NCBI GenBank assembly: GCA_905221605.1
Contig: CAJNDS010000209.1
Location: forward strand, 64,001 to 128,000
Length of the DNA: 64,000 bases
From: Symbiodinium natans
Taxonomy: Eukaryota; Sar; Dinophyceae; Suessiales; Symbiodiniaceae
Direction of reading: 5' to 3'
The notes under the pieces are model-generated. The model did not search any database. It saw only the letters and a program-made list of their open reading frames with translations, and was not told the origin of the DNA. Positions 27,761 to 38,893 of this stretch are shown in pieces; position 1 is the stretch's first letter; each line of letters starts with the position of its first letter. The position numbers and the translations under genes were made by a program.

Positions 27761-28273
27761 ATACAAGAACATGATAACATAAGAAAATGAACATATGACC
27801 ATGTGACCATATGACCATGTAATAATGGACTTGTGGCCGGGCGTCACCAAGCTTGCTACCTGCCTGCGCCCAAGCATCCATTGCAGGGTACTCCTGCGCC
27901 GGAGAGCCGGTTCTGTGAGCTGGCATATGACAAGTGAAGGCTCTACCACCAGTGGAAACATGAAATGCACACCTTGATGAGACTGATGGCTGCACCTTCA
28001 GGCAAGCTGTAGACCTGTTATGACCTCTTCTACCTGCCACCTGGTAAGGGAAGAAACCGGGGGCAGAGACTCGGTCACGGTCCTCGTCTTCAGCACCTCG
28101 TGCGGCCAGGCCAACTATGCACAGTCTTGTCGCATCACCGCTACAGCAGCCACAACCAGTATAACAACATACATGATGCACCAGAACAATGATAAGTACA
28201 ACAAGGCCAAATTGTCACAAATGACAAGACAGAAATGGCAATGATTATAACCACTGTCAGGGGTTTGTTCCAT

Positions 28274-28450
28274 AATGGGGGGGGGGGGGCCACAGGTGTT
28301 GGGATCAGGGTATGTTTCGTGGGTATGTTTCGGGGTATGTTTCGGGGTGTGTGTTCGGGGTTATGTTCTGGGTATGTGTCGCGGCATCATGAGCTACTTT
28401 AGATGCAGCTTCGGGGGTATGTTTTCGCGGGTATGTTTCGGGGGTAAGTC
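28274..28450 (+). repeat. G-rich minisatellite, GGGTATGTTTCG-type unit
   Basis: A poly-G run followed by several imperfect copies of a unit of about 12 bases (GGGTATGTTTCG and variants), all in the same direction. Confidence 0.75.
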
Positions 28451-28755
28451 ATCGTCATTATCATCTTTCTCATCTCATCCGCCTGATCCTTCTGATCCCT
28501 CTAATCCTCATCCCAGCAGCCTCCTTCCACCTCCTCCCGCTCATCACCATCACAAATTTCGCTGGGCACGCAAGACCTCCGCCCTAACAACGAAATTTAC
28601 AAAGGGAAGAAGGCTCCGATTCGGCACCTATCGGTGTGAGCTCTCGCGGGGCGACAGCGTCCAAAGCGGCCTGCAGTCATGGCAGTCATGGCCCCAACGC
28701 AAAGACTTCCGAAGAAAGAGCCGGATTTGTCGGCATGCCACGTAGGATATAATTA

Positions 28756-28756
28756 C

Positions 28757-28821
<65 letters not shown>

Positions 28822-28886
28822 GTGTATATGTATATATATATATATGAATATATATATATATATATATATGAATATATATATATATA
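28756..28886. repeat. (TA)n / (TATG)n microsatellite
   Basis: About 130 bases of TA dinucleotides with interspersed ATGT tetranucleotides and two AATA interruptions. Confidence 0.95.
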
Positions 28887-28899
28887 CAGGTGCAAAACA

Positions 28900-29120
28900 G
28901 CACTGGCTTCTGAAGAGCGAAATCTTTCTTCATACGGGGCATGGCCTCCACTGCCATTCCACTCTCCATGTACTTCTCCGCGCGGATCAGCTCTGACACG
29001 CGGTGGACAAGCTCCTTCACCAGGTCCTCTACAGGGCTGTCAGCAATAGTGGCATGCTGCGAAGAACATTCTTGCACGAACGGCTCTCGCGTCGAAAAGG
29101 AAGGCACGCACAAACTCGCG
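28900..29120 (-). other. Candidate exon (helical)
   Basis: On the minus strand [20 protein letters not shown], continuing [20 protein letters not shown], reads as an amphipathic coding stretch between low-complexity DNA. No family recognised and splice sites not established. Confidence 0.3.
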
Positions 29121-29970
29121 CAAACCCACTCCACAGAAAAAAAGTACCTTTCGCGGCAGGCTCGGCGCAAACGAAACTTGCGCGAGCCTATGCGAATCGT
29201 GCTGTGGTAGAAAAGGCGCAAACCTGCACGGAACAAAACCTATCGCAAGCCTCACGCATACAAGGCTGACTACGAATCTGAAATCGCATCACAAGTCACA
29301 TACGAGCCTGCGAGGCGCAGAAGAAAATCGAGCACCGAGACACTCAATTCGAGGTGTTTAAGATTGCTTCGACTCGATTCGGGTTGTTGGTCCTCAGGGC
29401 TCGTTCCTGATTCTGCAGAGTTCCACAGCAGGCAGGCAATGTTCCAACTAAAACAGTATGTGGCTCTCATACTTCAGGCCGATAACCCCTCGAGCCTAAA
29501 CGTCTAAACCTCAAACTCAATCGTCTCGCAAAGTTCAATCTGAGCGCCAGTTCCTGCTCTTGAAGTTTGGAGGCTCCCCAAGTAGTCCGTTACAAAGTAA
29601 ACTGAACATCCACCATGAAGTAGCGTGGATTTGATTCTAGTTCCTGTTTTCGCGCACCCTCTTATGTCGTACATCATACACTTGAAACTTACTGTGCGGA
29701 ATCGTCGTTCTGGATTTTGTGGGAGTTCTTGAAAAGGCAAGTGTGCCCACCCATCCATTGCAAAGCGACTAAAGCTCGTCCTAGAGTATACGAGAATTGT
29801 CGAAATGCAACGTCACGTCCCACACGATATTCTGTAGTATAGTCGTTGTAAATTTATGGGCGTGTTGTTGTTAGCACTATCTTTCTTCGGATTTGTTGAA
29901 TGACTGAAAGCTGAAGTTGCTCAGGAGTTAGGGGGCCGCCGGCCTCCTCCCTAACGCCCAGCTTCTGTCG

Positions 29971-30048
29971 GTTCGAGACCTCCACAAGGCCGTCCACACG
30001 CTGACCCTGCTCGTCGAGTGCGCCACCTGGGTCACGCGGTTTAGGTGC
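29971..30048 (+). other. Candidate plus-strand exon
   Basis: Pyrimidine-rich CCTCCTCCCTAACGCCCAG precedes an open stretch reading LLSVRDLHKAVHTLTLLVEC then ATWVTRF, followed by AG/GTGCAAG, a donor-like site. The acceptor, the donor and the coding look agree. The minus strand also has an open frame here, so strand is uncertain. Confidence 0.3.
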
Positions 30049-30863
30049 AAGTTTTATGTTGGGGGCTTGTTCTGCTTTAGGAGAGGCTTTTGAAGGTTTA
30101 AAAGCTGTGATGGGGCTTAGGGTCTGCTAGTCACTGACAACACGCTTCTCCAGACGATGCCGGTAGCCTGGCTGACAACAGCAGCGTCTTCATGACCTCC
30201 AAAACCAGGCCGTACACCCTTTCACCTAAACCCTTTTCTGACACATAGACTGGGGTCGGTGCCAGGCCGAAAACTGAAACAGCAAACCACATGTAATTGT
30301 GTCAAAACCATGTGCCCAAAAACTCTACTGCACACACCCCAAAATCATCGTCCTCCACGACAACCCTCTAAACCTGAACCAGAGAAGCCCTGACGTCAAC
30401 AGAGCACTGCCCAAGCCAGGCCAAGTCCGGCACGGGCAAGTACGTCCTTCGCCTTGCACCAGGCACCAAGCTCCTGCTTTCAGCAAAGGAGAGTATGGCC
30501 ACTTTTCAATTTGCGCATGCTGAGGGACACGAAGGACATGGATCTTCAGATCTTCGTGACAAGGTGGGACGTAATCCAACGGGTGCGTCTGTGAACAATG
30601 TCACGAGATCACGGGGTTCCGACGGTTCCGTGAACTGGCTCACTACTGGCTCGCTGTACTCGGATCAGCCCCCGTCCGATTCAGATCCACGACTGCGATT
30701 CGGTGCACACAGATCACGGCCTTTGGGCATTGAGCCATGCACTCTTCAGGAAACGACAGAGGGCTTGTAAGGCGGCGTACAAGCCCTGCACGCCGACCCC
30801 TGCAAGCCCGAAACCCCGCCAGCCCCGAACTTTTCGCCACCCGTCTAGCCATGCTACCTCCGG

Positions 30864-30996
30864 TTAAGGTTGAGGTCTTCCTAGAAGAATACTGGGGTTT
30901 ACAAGAGAGAACTCAAGATCATATGTTGTTCTTCGGACTCGGCGAACAACTTATGATCTGGAGTTCTCTTCTAATTGGGAAGACCTCAACCTTAAA
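30864..30996. ncRNA. Long stem-loop, small-RNA-precursor-like or MITE
   Basis: An outer 18-base perfect stem (TTAAGGTTGAGGTCTTCC with its complement ending at 30996) encloses an asymmetric internal loop. An inner stem of about 27 bases follows (AGAGAACTC, AGATCATA and GTTGTTC, with single mismatches), closed by a terminal loop of about 13-15 bases. The inner part has the size and shape of a microRNA-type hairpin. The near-palindrome leaves the strand undetermined. A small inverted-repeat transposon is the alternative. Confidence 0.55.
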
Positions 30997-30999
30997 TGT

Positions 31000-33880
31000 A
31001 GGCAATGACCTGCGACTGCTGCAGAAAACAGCTCAGAGCTAAAACCCTTTTTGCATCCGGACTTGAGCAGGCGACCGAGAACCGTAAACCCTAGACTCTA
31101 AGCGTCGGGTTACTTGCAAACCTTGATCCTCTTGGTGCAACGAGACTCAAATGCAGGCTTTGTCTGAATGGGAGCTGACTTAAGGCACATCTGACCCGTC
31201 ACCTGCACCCTCGGGTCGGTAACTCCAGATCAAAGTCAGACTGTTTTCACGCTGGCTGAGAAAGTCCGGGTCAGACGTCCAGCCGGAAAAGCATACCCGT
31301 CAGAAGCGAGCCGACATGGACTGCTGCGCAGTGCAACGGGTAAGGAATGCTTGACCAGATCGGCAGGACCCGGACAGTGGACAGGCAGAGGTGTCAGACA
31401 GTAGGTACACAAAACGTGGCAAAAGGCAAGGTGTGCCATCGCTTTCGTCCCCTCCCCGGCCCCCTCCTCTGTGAAAGTCGGAGAGAGCGAGGAAGAGGCC
31501 GCAGCGATGACAGGCAGGTCAAGAGGCAGTATGATGGCAAGAGCGTCGGGCAGAATATCCAGCGAATGATGCGGTGAACAGGGGACGGCGGGTGCTTCAA
31601 AAGAGAGATGTAACGGACAACCGAGGCAAAACAAGTGACGGATGCACCTGTGTGGCGGGCATTCGTTCAATCACCGACGTTGCCCGCAGCTTCACATCCA
31701 GGGCAACGGAAGCAGTGCCATGAGCACTGGTCAAGGCAAAGCAGAATGATGTGCCGCGGCTTCTTCTCTTAAGAAGCCGACATTTGCCCAACCCACCATT
31801 TTTTTCAGGGTTCTGCGCATCGCCCACGCTCTCTCAAGAGCATTGGGGGGGAAGAAGGGGGGGGAGGTGGGGGGGGAGGGGAAACCTCCAAGTCCCTTCT
31901 AAAAAAGAGCCCTTTGGATCTCGGGAGGTACACCAAGTCACTAAGTGCAAGCAACAGAACCTACACTTGGGGTATCTTGGGGTCACAGTTGCAGCTGCCA
32001 ACTACTGAGCCTCAAGAAGCGGAGTCAGGCTCGGGTTCAGGGTTGGGTGGCTTGGTTCGGGGGCTAAAGATGAACAGTTTACGAGCATTAGACTGTTGTT
32101 GCAGTAGGGCCTCTGATGCAACAGAAGCTTGGGGTCTCAGCCTAAACCTGCTTGTCTTCCTGTCCGTTGCGGACACAAGTACTTGATATGCTCTCTCCGA
32201 CACTGGCTAGTCTGCCATCAGCCCCTCCTTCTTCATCATCTTCAGCAGCGGCAACCTGACGACCATGCTGGCCGTCATGGCTGTCCCGATGTTCCCGGGC
32301 GAGGAGTTGAGGTAGCCTCAACACGACATGGACGACTTAAGAGGGGTCTAAGGCTTGTTCTGGGTTAGGTTGCAGGAGAGAAAGCCCTCACCCTAACCTC
32401 CCAGTCGGCCTAGACGGTCGCTCTTCGCAAAGCCACCGGCGACTCGCTCCATCGCAGCAAGTAGAGGCGCCTGTGCTCCGGGTAGACGGCCCCAAGATTT
32501 CAACTCCAGGCTGATTTAGCTTCAGGCACTCACGTCTCAGAAACAGGTCGCGTGTCGAGGTGAACTTCTCCTGCTCTGATCGCACTGTTTCCTTGGGAAC
32601 CTTTAATGGCTCAAGGCTTCGGCTTGGGCTTGTTAAAAACGCCCGGCTGAAGACCAAAAGACAAACTTGCTCTCCAGATCTCTCAAATAAATGGGACAGG
32701 GCGCCATCTCTGCGAGCATCTGGGGGAGCTGACTGTCTTGGCCTGAGAAGTCAGAGAAGCCGAGCAGACCACCCAGCACTCCATGGCAGTGGAAGTGTGG
32801 TGTGTTCTTCACAGGTGCACGTGCGCGTCTTCTACTGAACAACAACCTGCGTGCCAATCCTTACTTCCCATGACTTTGCCTCCGGCACTCGCCAGTGGGA
32901 TTTTGGGGTTGTAAAGTTTCTCGCAAACCCCTGAAACCTACACGATCTGCACCCACGCCGCGATCTGCCATGAGCTTCAGGTGTTCCTCCTCAGGCGCAG
33001 AGGTTCGGCTGAAAAGCTAAACAGGCCCATTAATGCTAGCAGCCCGTCCAGCTTCGACGCCGCCCATCAGGAGCTTCGACCCATCTGCACTTGGAGAAAC
33101 CCCAACCCAAAACCGCAAAGAACCGCAAAAGAACCGCAAAAGAACCGCAAAGGCCGTGGAGGACAAAGGATGGCCTCGTTGACCCACGCAGTCCAAGTCC
33201 GTTCCTGGAATTGGACTTTGCCGAAAAGGGGTTTTGGAAGACTTCGAAGTTGAGGGGTGTTTCGGGCATGCTGATGTGAGCGGGGCAGAGGAACCACGAG
33301 GCCAAGCTGCAACACTCCGCGCGCAACAAGCTCTACACCCTCGACGGTTACCCTTCTACACTACACGACCACTCTACAGAATATTCACGACCAACTCACA
33401 TCATGACGACCGCACCACTCTTGGCATTCTCCTGGTTGACGAAAACTCCACGACCATCCGGCCAGTGGCGAGCACCCCCTGTGCAGAGCCTAGGCCCACG
33501 TCTCTACAGCATTCTACACCCGAGCCTGAGACGAATACAGCAAATCAAACAATGTTCGTTGAGATAAAAGCTCAGATGTGCTGACGTGTCTAGATGTCCC
33601 TTAACAACCCAAAGCACCTCTTGCAGCCCAAGCTGCACAGCTGGGGAGTCAGGCTCACGGAAAAGGCGGCCACTCTGCATCAGCACCTGCTCCTGGCTGT
33701 GGCATCTAAACCTCATAGCATTTGTTTGCCACCTGCCTCGCAGCCCCACACCACACCGCAGGCATGCCGCCACGAGGGATCTGCCCAAGCCTACGTACAC
33801 TTCTTGCATCGCGCGCAAACACTTTTGGAACGCCTGAATGTCTGAATGCGGCACAAAACTTCGGCTCCCACCCCCGAGGG
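31000..33880. other. Scattered candidate exons, no assembled gene
   Basis: Minus-strand coding-like pieces include NSSPGNIGTAMTASMVVRLP, continuing LLKMMKKEG (about 32.22-32.33 kb); SEQEKFTSTRDLFLRRECLK (about 32.5-32.58 kb); and EEEHLKLMADRGVGAD (about 32.94-32.99 kb). None is a family I can name. A tandem 10-11-base repeat (AACCGCAAAAG, about four copies) lies at 33110-33150. Confidence 0.3.
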
Positions 33881-34180
33881 TGAGGGGAACATAGGAACAT
33901 AGGGGAACAATGACCAGCCGGGCATGGCCCTTCAGGCCTTTAAAAAAGATTGCACCCTTTGCAAGCAGCGATCCGCAAGACAAATATGCGCCTCTTACTG
34001 AAAGAGCTGACTGCTTGTGGAAGATGGGTTGCAACCAGCTTGGGCAAGCCTCTGTCTCAACTCTGTTCTGCGGTTTCCTTTGTCATAAGCACTACGGTGG
34101 TTCTACAAGGGTCTCTCTGTGGATATGAATCTGAAGATCTGCATGGTTATGTACTTCTGTATCATCTGGCTTCAGGGAAG

Positions 34181-37100
34181 TCACACAAAGGCGTGCGACA
34201 CCGGCTCTTTGAAGGATTGCAGAGGCTCGGCACGTGACGAGCTACGTTCCTCCCGGTTGTGCTCGGACACATCTGCAACCTTGGGCTCGACAGGTTCCAC
34301 CACTGTCGCCTTCGAAGGCGCAAATGAAGAAGAGTCGATCCGACTGGATCGGAGACTTCCTCTTGACCCTGTGCCCGGGGCTGTGGGCACGACCTCCACG
34401 GTAAGTAAAGAGAGGCTGGCAATGAGGAGGTTGATGTCGTACACGGGCAGTGTCCCGAGAGGCTTGACGACATCCCTCTCGTCCATCGACAACAATCTTG
34501 CTGTGACAGCCTTCAGCTGAGAGCTAACGTCCGCGGGCGTGGGCATCTGCTGCAAATTGAACAGGAGTAGCTCCTTCTGTCCACCAAGAGCAGCGCGGAA
34601 GACCAAAGCCGAGCATGTCATCGTCACCAACAGAAGCAGGGATACTCCGAGGGCTCCCATAAGCACTGTGGAGACCGCGTCCGCAAAATCTTGCATGCTC
34701 CCCTGGATGGCATCCAGGTGCAGCGCAGCGGAAGCCACCAGAAGGGTGATGCATACAGACATGAGGCAATCCAGCACATTCAAGAGCGGAACTTTCCAAG
34801 GCCAGGAGCGGGATTGGACGGTGAGGAAAACCAGGAGCACCAAGGTCGCGCACACGATCTGCACTGGGGGGTGATCTGTGGCAAGTGCAATGGGCAGTGA
34901 CAGCAACGGACCCCGCATCAGCAACGGGACACCAAACCACCAGCTGTCCAGACGGAAGCGGAAGACAAGGAAGCGGAATGAACGAACTCGATCGTGCAGT
35001 CCCATTCCACTCCACTTTGGCATCATGACCACGGCCCACGTACAGAGAGCGAGAAAACCCAACACCCCCATTGCGAGCAGCGTCACGCCTGCCACTTCCA
35101 TGATGATGTGCTCTTCAGAACCACATGTGGCCCCAGGGAACTTGAGGATGCTGTAGATGCCGTTGGGATGGCTGAAGCAGGTCAGAGGGGCCATTGAGAT
35201 AGAACTCATCGTGCTGAAGCCGACTTGCAACACCTGGCCAATCGTGCTCTTCGTCTTGCTGGGCTCCCACCGATATGATTTGGGAAGGAACTTAGAGAGC
35301 GTGGCACAGGCGGAAAGCCACAAGACCGCCGCCGGAAAGCAAAGGACGGAGGCGACGTACCGCACGGACACCCGGCCGCCCGCGACGCAGGAGAAGGCGA
35401 AGTTGGCCATGTCAAACACGAAGATCTGGAGGAACTCGAAAATGCCCCGGATCTGCAAGGGGAAGTCCACGGTCATCATCCCCACAATTCCCATGCTTTG
35501 CAACATGGAGATGGTCATGCCGCAGGCACAGGTCGTGGTGAAGAGAACCGAAGCTTTGGCAGTGGTCTGTGAGGTGAGGACGTAGTAGATCGAAGGCAGG
35601 CCCAGACATAGAACCAGGAAGGCCAAAATCCAGCCCCCCACCTGGAATGCTGAGCAGTCCTTGCATTTGTCTACTGCCCAGGTTTGACCATCTCTGCAAT
35701 CCGTACAGGCCACGTTGGTTGCACCACCACTGCAGCTTCCAGGACGTCCTCCGGAACATCGGAAAGGTTGCAAGCACCGGTAGAGGTCCAGGGGCTGCTC
35801 AACGGTGCTGAAGAAGTTCTCACGAATGTAAGGCACAAAGTCCTCTCCTAACTCGGCGGTGCCGGTTTGGAGGCTGGCCACGGTGGCCAATGCAGGGCAC
35901 TCCAAGCCCTCCCCGCACTCCACGCAAGTCAGGTTCCCCTTGTCAATGAAGCCCGCCTTGCAGCCACAGTCCGAGGGAGACACCGAGCCCAGGCCAAGTG
36001 TGATGCTGCCAGGGGGGCACACATCGCAAAGAGCTGAGCCTCTCCGGTCCTGGTACTTTCCTATCTCGCAGCGGTTGCAATTGTCGCTGCCGGAAAAGTT
36101 CTGATACTCACCTAGCTGGCAAGGCTCACAGAACAGCGCCAAGAAGGACGGCTGGCTGGTTCCCGGCTCGCAAGGATTGCACACATAGGTGGCTCCTTTG
36201 ACATCTGAGAGCGGAGACGAGTACCTCCCCGACGTGCAGGGGCGGCACTCCCTGTAGGTGGGGTCCTCCCTTTCGAAGGCAAAGTCCATCAGGCTGATGT
36301 CATAGAGGCCGTAACCAGCAAAACACTTCGTCTTGTCTGGCAGCCACGTCTCCCAAGAGCCTGTGTTTGACTTCAGCCAACGGCACGCCACTTCCAAGTG
36401 CGAGTCGCCAGTCTGCTTCATGTCCATCATCATCAAGTTCACGTCGTCGACGTGAAACCGCACATTTCGGATGAGGTCTTCGACACGCGGCGCCAGTGTC
36501 GACAGGTCTTGACTGACCAGCTTCGTGATGCGGCCGTCCTGAATGGCTGTTCGCTTGTCGCCGACGCTGTAGGAGTTGAAGTCGTACTCGGGGAACACGA
36601 TCTTCACGGGGTCTAATTCCAGGAAAGTCGGATCTGGTGTCCACCAATAGAATGTGCTTCTGACTTTTGTCGGCAAGACTCCATACTCTCTAGCCACGGC
36701 CACTGCGAAGGGCATGTTGTAGGCGGCTGCTTTCTGCATAACATCATCCAACATCCATCCCGCACCTCCAGTGAAGTAAGGCACGCAATGAGATGTGTTT
36801 GCCCTGCAAGCCGGAGCCAGCCAGAAGTAACCATCCGGACAATATGCGATCATCTCGTTCTCCGAGAGCCGTCGGACTCCATCCGCATCGCCCGTGATCT
36901 CCAAATAGATCTCATTTGGTCTGGTCAACTTGAAGCGGGTCTCATTGCATGGGTAGATATGGCTCCGACTGACATCAGCGATACCGTCAAAGAAGTGCCA
37001 GGGCTGACTCCACGACTTGTTCCACCCTCGGAAGAAATCCAAAGCAGTGCCAAGTTGGTCGTAAGCCTCCTGTTGAGACTGCTTTGGAATAAACAAGGAT

Positions 37101-37579
37101 GTTTGACCGCTGTAGCCCATGCTCCCGACGTCGATTGGTGCCATCGAAGGGTATTCTCTCTGGATCTCAGCCCATTCGGTGGTGTAGCCCTCGCCCCAGG
37201 TCTCGAGATTGATGTGGTTGTAAGTTACCTGGTGCCCACAGCCACGATCCTCGAGATTCATGGGGTCTACACAGCCCGCGAGTGCGTAGAAGGCATTCAA
37301 CGCGCCCGGGCCAGGCCCGGTTTCGTTCACGGCGTATCCCAAACGCTCCTCTATGAGGATGTGGATGACAGCGCTCGTGACATATCCAGCGGCCCAGTCG
37401 CTGATCCAGAGGCCAAGAGGATAAGATTCACCATTAGCGTGACGCAATGTCTGCCGCTGACTTGGCGCAATGGCAGCTGGCAAGCAAGTCGTAGTCGGTG
37501 AGCTCGCTTGTGCCCGTGCCACGCGCAACTGCCACAACAAGCAGAAAGCACACACAAGTCTTGTGTGAAAGCGAGGCAT
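34181..37579 (-). CDS. Receptor-like multi-membrane protein, copy 1 (1132 aa)
   Basis: One open frame. The ATG at 37579 was chosen because it aligns with the starts of copies 2 and 3; the upstream frame is open. Residues 1-25 form a signal peptide (RLVCAFCLLWQLRVARAQA). Residues about 50-370 resemble the substrate-binding domain of glycine-betaine-type ABC transporters (WISDWAAGYVTSAVIHILIE, then ERLGYAV). Residues about 445-560 are ephrin-receptor-like Cys repeats (CRPCTSGRYSS, CNPCEPGTSQPS, CNRCEIGKYQDRRGS, CDVCPPGSIT, CVECGEGLECP). From about 640 to 1000 there are some 8-10 membrane segments (WILAFLVLCLGLPSIYYVL first, VSLLLLVTMTCSALVF last). A cytosolic Ser-rich tail of about 130 residues follows. 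It is probably a surface sensor for a small osmolyte-like ligand; ligand and signalling partner are unknown. Confidence 0.88.
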   Translation of the reverse strand: MPRFHTRLVCAFCLLWQLRVARAQASSPTTTCLPAAIAPSQRQTLRHANGESYPLGLWISDWAAGYVTSAVIHILIEERLGYAVNETGPGPGALNAFYALAGCVDPMNLEDRGCGHQVTYNHINLETWGEGYTTEWAEIQREYPSMAPIDVGSMGYSGQTSLFIPKQSQQEAYDQLGTALDFFRGWNKSWSQPWHFFDGIADVSRSHIYPCNETRFKLTRPNEIYLEITGDADGVRRLSENEMIAYCPDGYFWLAPACRANTSHCVPYFTGGAGWMLDDVMQKAAAYNMPFAVAVAREYGVLPTKVRSTFYWWTPDPTFLELDPVKIVFPEYDFNSYSVGDKRTAIQDGRITKLVSQDLSTLAPRVEDLIRNVRFHVDDVNLMMMDMKQTGDSHLEVACRWLKSNTGSWETWLPDKTKCFAGYGLYDISLMDFAFEREDPTYRECRPCTSGRYSSPLSDVKGATYVCNPCEPGTSQPSFLALFCEPCQLGEYQNFSGSDNCNRCEIGKYQDRRGSALCDVCPPGSITLGLGSVSPSDCGCKAGFIDKGNLTCVECGEGLECPALATVASLQTGTAELGEDFVPYIRENFFSTVEQPLDLYRCLQPFRCSGGRPGSCSGGATNVACTDCRDGQTWAVDKCKDCSAFQVGGWILAFLVLCLGLPSIYYVLTSQTTAKASVLFTTTCACGMTISMLQSMGIVGMMTVDFPLQIRGIFEFLQIFVFDMANFAFSCVAGGRVSVRYVASVLCFPAAVLWLSACATLSKFLPKSYRWEPSKTKSTIGQVLQVGFSTMSSISMAPLTCFSHPNGIYSILKFPGATCGSEEHIIMEVAGVTLLAMGVLGFLALCTWAVVMMPKWSGMGLHDRVRSFRFLVFRFRLDSWWFGVPLLMRGPLLSLPIALATDHPPVQIVCATLVLLVFLTVQSRSWPWKVPLLNVLDCLMSVCITLLVASAALHLDAIQGSMQDFADAVSTVLMGALGVSLLLLVTMTCSALVFRAALGGQKELLLFNLQQMPTPADVSSQLKAVTARLLSMDERDVVKPLGTLPVYDINLLIASLSLLTVEVVPTAPGTGSRGSLRSSRIDSSSFAPSKATVVEPVEPKVADVSEHNREERSSSRAEPLQSFKEPVSHAFV

Positions 37580-37721
37580 CGTTTCGTTAACTATCATTTC
37601 GGCCCAAGCTTGAGCCAAATGGCTGTAGCCAATTCTCATCGGAACGGTCGGTCGTTCTTGCCACCAGTGCTTGGGGTTTCGGAGCAAACACTGAGTTCAG
37701 CTGTGGCGAAACAAAACAAAC

Positions 37722-38893
37722 CTGCAGGGTGGGCCTCCTTCGCCTGCATGCCACCCAGCTTCGGGGGATAGGTCTGCGAGCCCATCAGAGGAAAATAGTC
37801 TCCTCGCGGACGCCCCGACACGGCCCCGACTGGGGAATCTGGGGCTTTGGCACTGGCAGCACTGGCCAGGTCCATGGGCCTGCCTACTCTCTGCAGCGCA
37901 AGACGTCTGTCAAAGGAGGTTTCGCTGAGAGGCCGTTCATGACATGAAGTCCAGCATGCAGTAGCACCAAAAACCCCCTACTGAGTCCTATTGATAGCTG
38001 CATGATTTCATACGGTCTTAGGCCGGGCCCGGTCCGTCGATGAGGCCATTGGACAGCAGCGCTTTCACCATCATGCGCTCCACCTCTGCGCGCTCGGACC
38101 GCAGCATCGACGGGACGAAGCGCAGGCCCTGGACATTCCTCGGAATGAATCCGGGCGCAAGCGGCAAAGTTCACGCCTGGGCTCTGCAGATACCTCAACT
38201 CTTTCTGCCCCCTGCCCTTGCCTGGAGACGCGAAGGTGGCTTGAGACCACATAGGACGCGTCCGCCAGGGCAACGTCGGGGATGAAGCGCTTCGGACTTT
38301 CAAAGTGCGGTCGTTCCAAGGCGGCCTCCACTTCGGAGTGCGTTCATGAACCGTCCACGTTTGGGGAGAAGTGTGTTTGGGGTTGCTGAACCGGCTCTTG
38401 CTGATAATGGCTATAGCGGCTTGCAGGTACAGGCGTTAGGAAGAGCTCGGGTAAACATGGCTCCTGCCCACAGCACGAGGCGATGAGCTTGTCAAAGAAT
38501 GGCTGGAAGGTGTCGTAGCAGTCTGCGTCCCCTGCCACCGCACCTATGGGCAGTGCGCATGCAGTGCCACATGCATGATAGAGGCAGTAGCCCGCAACTA
38601 TAATGCTCTCTTTTCAAAGCGGCCCCACCCAGGCCTAGGGTCTTGATCATGGGGTGTCCCCGGTTGTCCATTCCCGTCTTGATGCATTTGGCAAAGGTCA
38701 CTCCCATTGGCGTCTGCCGAGCTCGCATCGCATCATAGAGGCCTGGCTCTTCTTTGAGAACATCCGCCGTGATGCTGAAGTGTCTTGAGAGATCGGGCAA
38801 TTCCTCCGGACATCTGTCGGTGGGGAAGCCCTCCACCTCCTTGTCCCCAAGTCCGGGCAAGCTGGCAAAGGGTAGCCCTGTGTCGGCAGCCAT
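37722..38893 (-). pseudogene. Phosphagen (arginine/creatine-type) kinase, 5' gene fragment, unit 1
   Basis: Exon pieces match phosphagen kinases in order. Exon 1 (38893 to about 38629): MAADTGLPFASL..., PDLSRHFSITADVL, TPMGVTFAKCIKTGMDNRGH. Exon 2 (from about 38543): AVAGDADCYDTFQPFFDKLI. Exon 3 (to 38222): ALADASYVVSSHLRVSR. Exon 4 (from 38138): NVQGLRFVPSMLRSERAEVE. Exon 5 (to 37722): GDYFPLMGSQTYPPK. The exon 3/4 intron (38139-38221) has a GC donor and an AG acceptor and joins in frame. I see no lesion in these exons, but the gene stops before most of the catalytic domain, and the receptor gene starts about 140 bases further on. It is therefore a truncated copy. A full enzyme would transfer phosphate between ATP and a guanidino compound. 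Confidence 0.75.

Noticed and set aside
28628-29236. 202-codon minus-strand gene across the TA microsatellite
   Set aside because: A third of the frame is TA repeat read as Ile/Tyr. Only the stretch near 28.9-29.1 kb looks coding and it is listed as a candidate exon.
36788-37501. 237-codon plus-strand frames opposite the receptor genes (also at 45297-46169 and 52325-53038)
   Set aside because: They are shadows of the conserved minus-strand coding sequence and have no independent features.
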